Below, piece by piece: positions 29,431 through 32,664 of a DNA stretch of 32,664 nucleotides (position 1 is the first letter of the stretch; every line of letters begins with the position of its first letter). Source of the DNA: a virus. The notes below the pieces were generated by a model. It was not told the DNA's origin. It searched no databases and saw only the letters and a program-made list of their open reading frames with translations. The stretch covers positions 1 through 32,664 of the IMG/VR virus record IMGVR_UViG_3300044730_000095. The stretch is one strand, 5' to 3'. The position numbers and the translations under genes were made by a program.

Positions 29431-30626
29431 GCTGGGCGCTCCTCATCTGTGCCGAGGTCGGGTAGGTCTGGTGTGCCCGCCATTGGCGCACCCGGCAGGT
29501 TGAGCACGAACTTATCGCCACCGTCATACGGCTCACGACCTTCAACATGCCGTGCCTCGTTCGGTGTGAGCGTGCCGCTTGCAATCTGGACTTGATGCGC
29601 ACGCACACGGGTCGCAAGGTCGCCGCGCATCAACTCGTCTGCGTTGAAGCGAACCATCAATCCGATTGGCAGCATCTCGCTGATTGCTCCCTCAAGTCTG
29701 CGCATGTATGGAAGGAGTGTGTGGCGAACGAAGTTGATTCCAGCGGATTCAACATTCTGATAGGTCTGCGAGTCTCCGCCTGTGCCAATCATGAGGTGCA
29801 ACGGGATTCGGTAAGCGCGGGCTATGTCACGCACAATGCTCTCCCGATGTGCCATGGTGTCCATGTCCGATGCGCTTGCCTGCACAGGCTTCCACTTGAG
29901 TCCACCTGCCAGCACGGCTGGCTTGCGTGTCTTGTAATGCATGTCAGTCCATGTGTCACGCAGAATCTGTGCTTGGTCTGGCGTGAGTTGTTGGTCGGTC
30001 TCTAGCACGCTTGATGGCGTTGCGCCATCGCCATAGAACGCAGCCAAGAACCTGTTGATTGAGATGTCCGTGCCAATGATGTTGCGCAGAGCATCAATCG
30101 GGGCGATGCCTCGCATGTGTCCCGGCAAGCGCAGCCAATCAACCTGTCGGATGGTCTCTCGGTCAAAGGTCTCTACACCTTTGCCAACCTGATACTGGAT
30201 TGTGCCATCGTCGTTGTGAATCTGTTTGACTGCCAACGGATTGAGATTGCGCATCTCCAACGGGACTCCGTTGCGGTCTGATGGTGCGTAGATGAAGTCA
30301 ACGCCATGAATGGCAAGTGTTGCGACTGCTTGATGCACAAAGTCAAACTGCAGTTGCTCGTCGTTGGGTCTGCGTAGCCAATCGGGAGTTGGCAGTCTGC
30401 GTAGACGGCCGTTGTCCTGCTCCTCAAACAACTCCAACGGCATCGTGGCAACGGAGTCGGCAAGGATTGTGATGGCAGCCATCATCGCTGCGGATGCAAA
30501 GACATTGACTTCGTTGATGACCTCGCCTGTGTAGTTCTGGAACAGAGGGCGAGCCGTTATCTGGTACGGGTCAATGTTGGTTGATAGAGCCCGTTGCTCT
30601 CTCTTTGATACCCACCTCAGCGCCAT
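29427..30626 (-). CDS. Portal protein, HK97 family
   Basis: The 399-residue protein matches HK97-type portals: AAMMAAITILADSVATMPLE near 47-66, GVDFIYAPSDRNGVPLEMRN, a GDGATPSSVLETD segment, and IARAYRIPLHLMIG followed by NVESAGINFVRHTLLPYMRR. It forms the dodecameric ring through which DNA is packaged and joins head to tail. It begins four bases after the large terminase stop. Confidence 0.93.
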   Translation of the reverse strand: MALRWVSKREQRALSTNIDPYQITARPLFQNYTGEVINEVNVFASAAMMAAITILADSVATMPLELFEEQDNGRLRRLPTPDWLRRPNDEQLQFDFVHQAVATLAIHGVDFIYAPSDRNGVPLEMRNLNPLAVKQIHNDDGTIQYQVGKGVETFDRETIRQVDWLRLPGHMRGIAPIDALRNIIGTDISINRFLAAFYGDGATPSSVLETDQQLTPDQAQILRDTWTDMHYKTRKPAVLAGGLKWKPVQASASDMDTMAHRESIVRDIARAYRIPLHLMIGTGGDSQTYQNVESAGINFVRHTLLPYMRRLEGAISEMLPIGLMVRFNADELMRGDLATRVRAHQVQIASGTLTPNEARHVEGREPYDGGDKFVLNLPGAPMAGTPDLPDLGTDEERPA

Positions 30627-30630
30627 GTCG

Positions 30631-32118
30631 TCACCATACTTTCTCTATCGTAGGCAGGACCGTGCTAGTGGCTCTGCGTGTTGCTCGGTCTAACGCCATG
30701 CACAATGCGATGGCTGCGTCAATCTTACGCCTTGACTTACCTTTGGAGAGCCGCCATCCGTTGTCCGTCATGCGTTGCGCTGCAGACAGGACTTGGTCTG
30801 TGAACATTGGCGAGCCATCGTGGATGACTTTGCCTTGCACGATGAGGTCGTATGCCGTACCGCAGGCTGGAATCATGCGTTGGCTTGATTGCGGGAACTC
30901 CACCATTGGCAACCCGTCGTCGTAGAGTGCCTCTGCGCTGCGTTGAAAGAACGCTGGGTCGTATGCGAACTCTTGCACCGTCAAGGTGTCTCGCAGGTGG
31001 CGTAGGTGCATCTCTACCTCTGCGACATCCATTGCGCCCATGTCTGGATGCCAGATGCGTGCCTGTGTTGCAATGCGACCGTCATCCCGGGGCTGTGCGA
31101 CGACGACTGCAATGCTGTCGTGCTTCAACGCCATGTCAATCCCAACCCAACATGGCAGGTCGGGGTCAAGTGTTGCATCTCCAAGCAGCCTCTCCCATGC
31201 ACCAACGGGCAACCAAGACTCTTGTGTGCGCACCCATTGATTGAGACGGAACCTGCGGAACGCCATCTCGCTCGTCTGCTTCATGGCAACTTCCATGTCC
31301 TCGGGGTCAAGCAGATGCTGTGCAAGGTTGGGATTGGCACGCTTCCATTGGCTGCGGTCTGCAATGTCGCAGTCCGCTTTGGCTTCCCACCAATAGAACC
31401 CAAAGGTCTCATCATCCATCTCGCCTGTTGATACGGACTTGCCGTAGTTGTAGAGGCGACCACAGAGCGTGTCCAAGTCAAAGCCTGCGGTGGTGATGCC
31501 AACCACCAACGGGTCTTGTCGTGCGCCCGAGCCAAGCGTCAACGCATCCCACAGGTCGTCGTTGGGCTGCACATGCAACTCGTCAAAGATGACCAACGAT
31601 GGGTTCAAGCCCTGCTGCAGTTTGCCATCGCTTGACAGCACACGATAGACAGCGCCGAAGCGTGGCACCTCAATCGCATCCCGATAGACCTTGCACTCCG
31701 ACGACAACATTGGTGACGCAAGAATCTGAGCCTTGGCTTCACCAAACACTATGCGACCCTGCTGGCGATCTCCTGCTGCCGAATAGACCTCTGCGCCGGG
31801 CTCGCCAGCAAACAGACCGTAGAGAGCAAGCGCAGAACCCATCAATGACTTGCCCTGCTTGCGAGGCAAGCCAATCAGCGCACGACGAAAGCGCAATCTG
31901 CCATCATCACGACGCTCAAGCAATCCATTGAGCATCCACTTCTGCCATGTTGTGAACTCCAATGGCGCACCAGCCATCACGCCTTTGGTGACGGTCAGCC
32001 ATTGCTCTGCGAACTGTGCAACCAAGTCACCGTCTGTGCTTCGTGACTTGCGTGGAACGAAGTAGGTAGGCGACCACGCCTTACTTGGCAGTAGTGCGCT
32101 TCGCTGAGACTTTGTCAC
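30631..32118 (-). CDS. Terminase large subunit
   Basis: The 495-residue protein carries ATPase motifs GLPRKQGKS (Walker A, 83-91) and VIFDE (Walker B, 176-180), and RNase H-like nuclease motifs (GIDMALKHD near 328-336, KIDAAIAL near the C-terminus). It drives packaging and cuts DNA. The start is a GTG at 32118, which overlaps the small subunit by 38 bases; I see no strong Shine-Dalgarno sequence, so the true start may differ. The family resembles HK97/phiC31-type terminases that cut at cohesive ends. Confidence 0.94.
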   Translation of the reverse strand: MTKSQRSALLPSKAWSPTYFVPRKSRSTDGDLVAQFAEQWLTVTKGVMAGAPLEFTTWQKWMLNGLLERRDDGRLRFRRALIGLPRKQGKSLMGSALALYGLFAGEPGAEVYSAAGDRQQGRIVFGEAKAQILASPMLSSECKVYRDAIEVPRFGAVYRVLSSDGKLQQGLNPSLVIFDELHVQPNDDLWDALTLGSGARQDPLVVGITTAGFDLDTLCGRLYNYGKSVSTGEMDDETFGFYWWEAKADCDIADRSQWKRANPNLAQHLLDPEDMEVAMKQTSEMAFRRFRLNQWVRTQESWLPVGAWERLLGDATLDPDLPCWVGIDMALKHDSIAVVVAQPRDDGRIATQARIWHPDMGAMDVAEVEMHLRHLRDTLTVQEFAYDPAFFQRSAEALYDDGLPMVEFPQSSQRMIPACGTAYDLIVQGKVIHDGSPMFTDQVLSAAQRMTDNGWRLSKGKSRRKIDAAIALCMALDRATRRATSTVLPTIEKVW

Positions 32119-32566
32119 GGAATGTTTGTAGTGCGTCTGTTGATGTTGATGCGATACCGAGTCTGGCTCTGTCCGTTGGCGTGAACCCTAACTGCGCCAA
32201 GTTAGATGCAATCTGTTTCTCAAGCGCACGAAGCGCAGCACGCTCACGCCAATCAAGACCAATGCGGAACATCCTGTCTCGTAGCAATGTGCGCTCATCG
32301 GTCTGCTCGCACACAAGCATCACCAACTCAACATCCATGTCACGACGCAACCAAGGCGATGCAGAATCCCAGACAAGTTGCCAAAGTTGACCGCCAGCCC
32401 CGGGACTGCCATCAGGCTTCTTCATCAACGGACGATGAGGTTCGGGAATCCCGTTGTCATCAACAGTTGGCATAGGCACGACTGTCAGCGTGGGAAGTTT
32501 GCGACCACCTGGGTTGCCAATCCTGCGCTTCTGCTCAACGGGCTTGGGTGGTCTGCCAACAGCCAT
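32081..32566 (-). CDS. Terminase small subunit, P27-like
   Basis: The 161-residue protein begins MAVGRPPKPVEQKRRIGNPG, the basic N-terminal region typical of P27-family small terminases, followed by helices with WDSASPWLRRDMDVELVMLV and FTPTDRARLGI. It recognises the packaging site. The ATG at 32566 has GGTGA six bases before it; an ATG at 32572 is possible. It overlaps the large subunit start. Upstream lies the candidate packaging region. Confidence 0.88.
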   Translation of the reverse strand: MAVGRPPKPVEQKRRIGNPGGRKLPTLTVVPMPTVDDNGIPEPHRPLMKKPDGSPGAGGQLWQLVWDSASPWLRRDMDVELVMLVCEQTDERTLLRDRMFRIGLDWRERAALRALEKQIASNLAQLGFTPTDRARLGIASTSTDALQTFRDKVSAKRTTAK

Positions 32567-32572
32567 AAGCAT

Positions 32573-32664
32573 TCACCATACCACAACGCCATCAAGAGAC
32601 CTCATCTGCCAATCCGATTAGTTTCGCCGACGCATGCGCCGTGATGGCACGGGGGGGACATTGC
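32573..32664. other. Non-coding junction region, right part
   Basis: No gene is visible in the 92 bases before the small terminase start. The stretch contains a run of seven G at 32651-32657, directly followed by the terminal repeat. On a circular map it continues into positions 1-216. Confidence 0.5.
32655..32664. repeat. Terminal direct repeat, right copy
   Basis: The last ten bases, gggacattgc, equal the first ten of the window. Confidence 0.8.

Noticed and set aside
1-32664. tRNA genes, integrase or attachment sites
   Set aside because: I saw no cloverleaf sequence, no integrase or recombinase motifs and no repeat that looks like an att site.

Overview
The window looks like an essentially complete genome of a small tailed phage (siphovirus layout, about 32.65 kb). 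The 10 bases at the left end (gggacattgc) recur at the right end, and the gene order continues across the junction, so the molecule is circular, circularly permuted or has cohesive ends. Every gene I can support lies on the minus strand, and genes typically abut or overlap by 1-8 bases (TAATG, TGATG, ATGA junctions). No integrase, DNA polymerase, helicase or tRNA gene was recognised. The HK97-type head genes, the HTH_36 replication protein, the YqaJ-type exonuclease and the queuosine-pathway genes resemble phages of Actinobacteria, often known only from metagenomes. The host assignment is inference.

Layout in transcription order (right to left). 32566-24582: head and connector module (small and large terminase, portal, prohead protease, HK97-type major capsid protein, connectors, tail tube protein). 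24554-17518: tail module, with a tail assembly chaperone carrying a canonical -1 slippery heptamer, a tape measure protein, minor tail proteins and a glycine-rich protein. 17490-16334: lysis module (small membrane proteins around an M15 peptidase). 16344-10806: DNA metabolism (metallophosphoesterase, YqaJ-like exonuclease, probable annealing protein, HTH proteins, PD-(D/E)XK-like nuclease, HTH_36 replication protein, membrane-anchored transglycosylase). 10771-10011: three small, tightly packed genes, at least one an XRE-type regulator. 9898-6347: accessory block led by an amidoligase-like protein and a class II glutamine amidotransferase. 6259-636: a 7-deazaguanine DNA-modification block. 618-217: HNH endonuclease, which leads back across the junction to the terminase.

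The most notable part is the 7-deazaguanine block. FolE, QueD, QueE and QueC would convert GTP to preQ0. Two divergent DpdA-like transglycosylases flank a DUF6884-like protein, followed upstream by a ParB/Srx-like protein. No QueF is present, so the base put into DNA is predicted to be preQ0 or a derivative. A stand-alone class II amidotransferase paired with an amidoligase lies 1.5 kb upstream and could either amidate the base or run a separate peptide-ligation chemistry.

Two non-coding signals also stand out. A palindromic motif, consensus AGYCCCGGGRCT, is scattered over 17 sites about 2 kb apart and crosses all three codon frames. A 15-base leader element is repeated in front of queE and the first dpdA.
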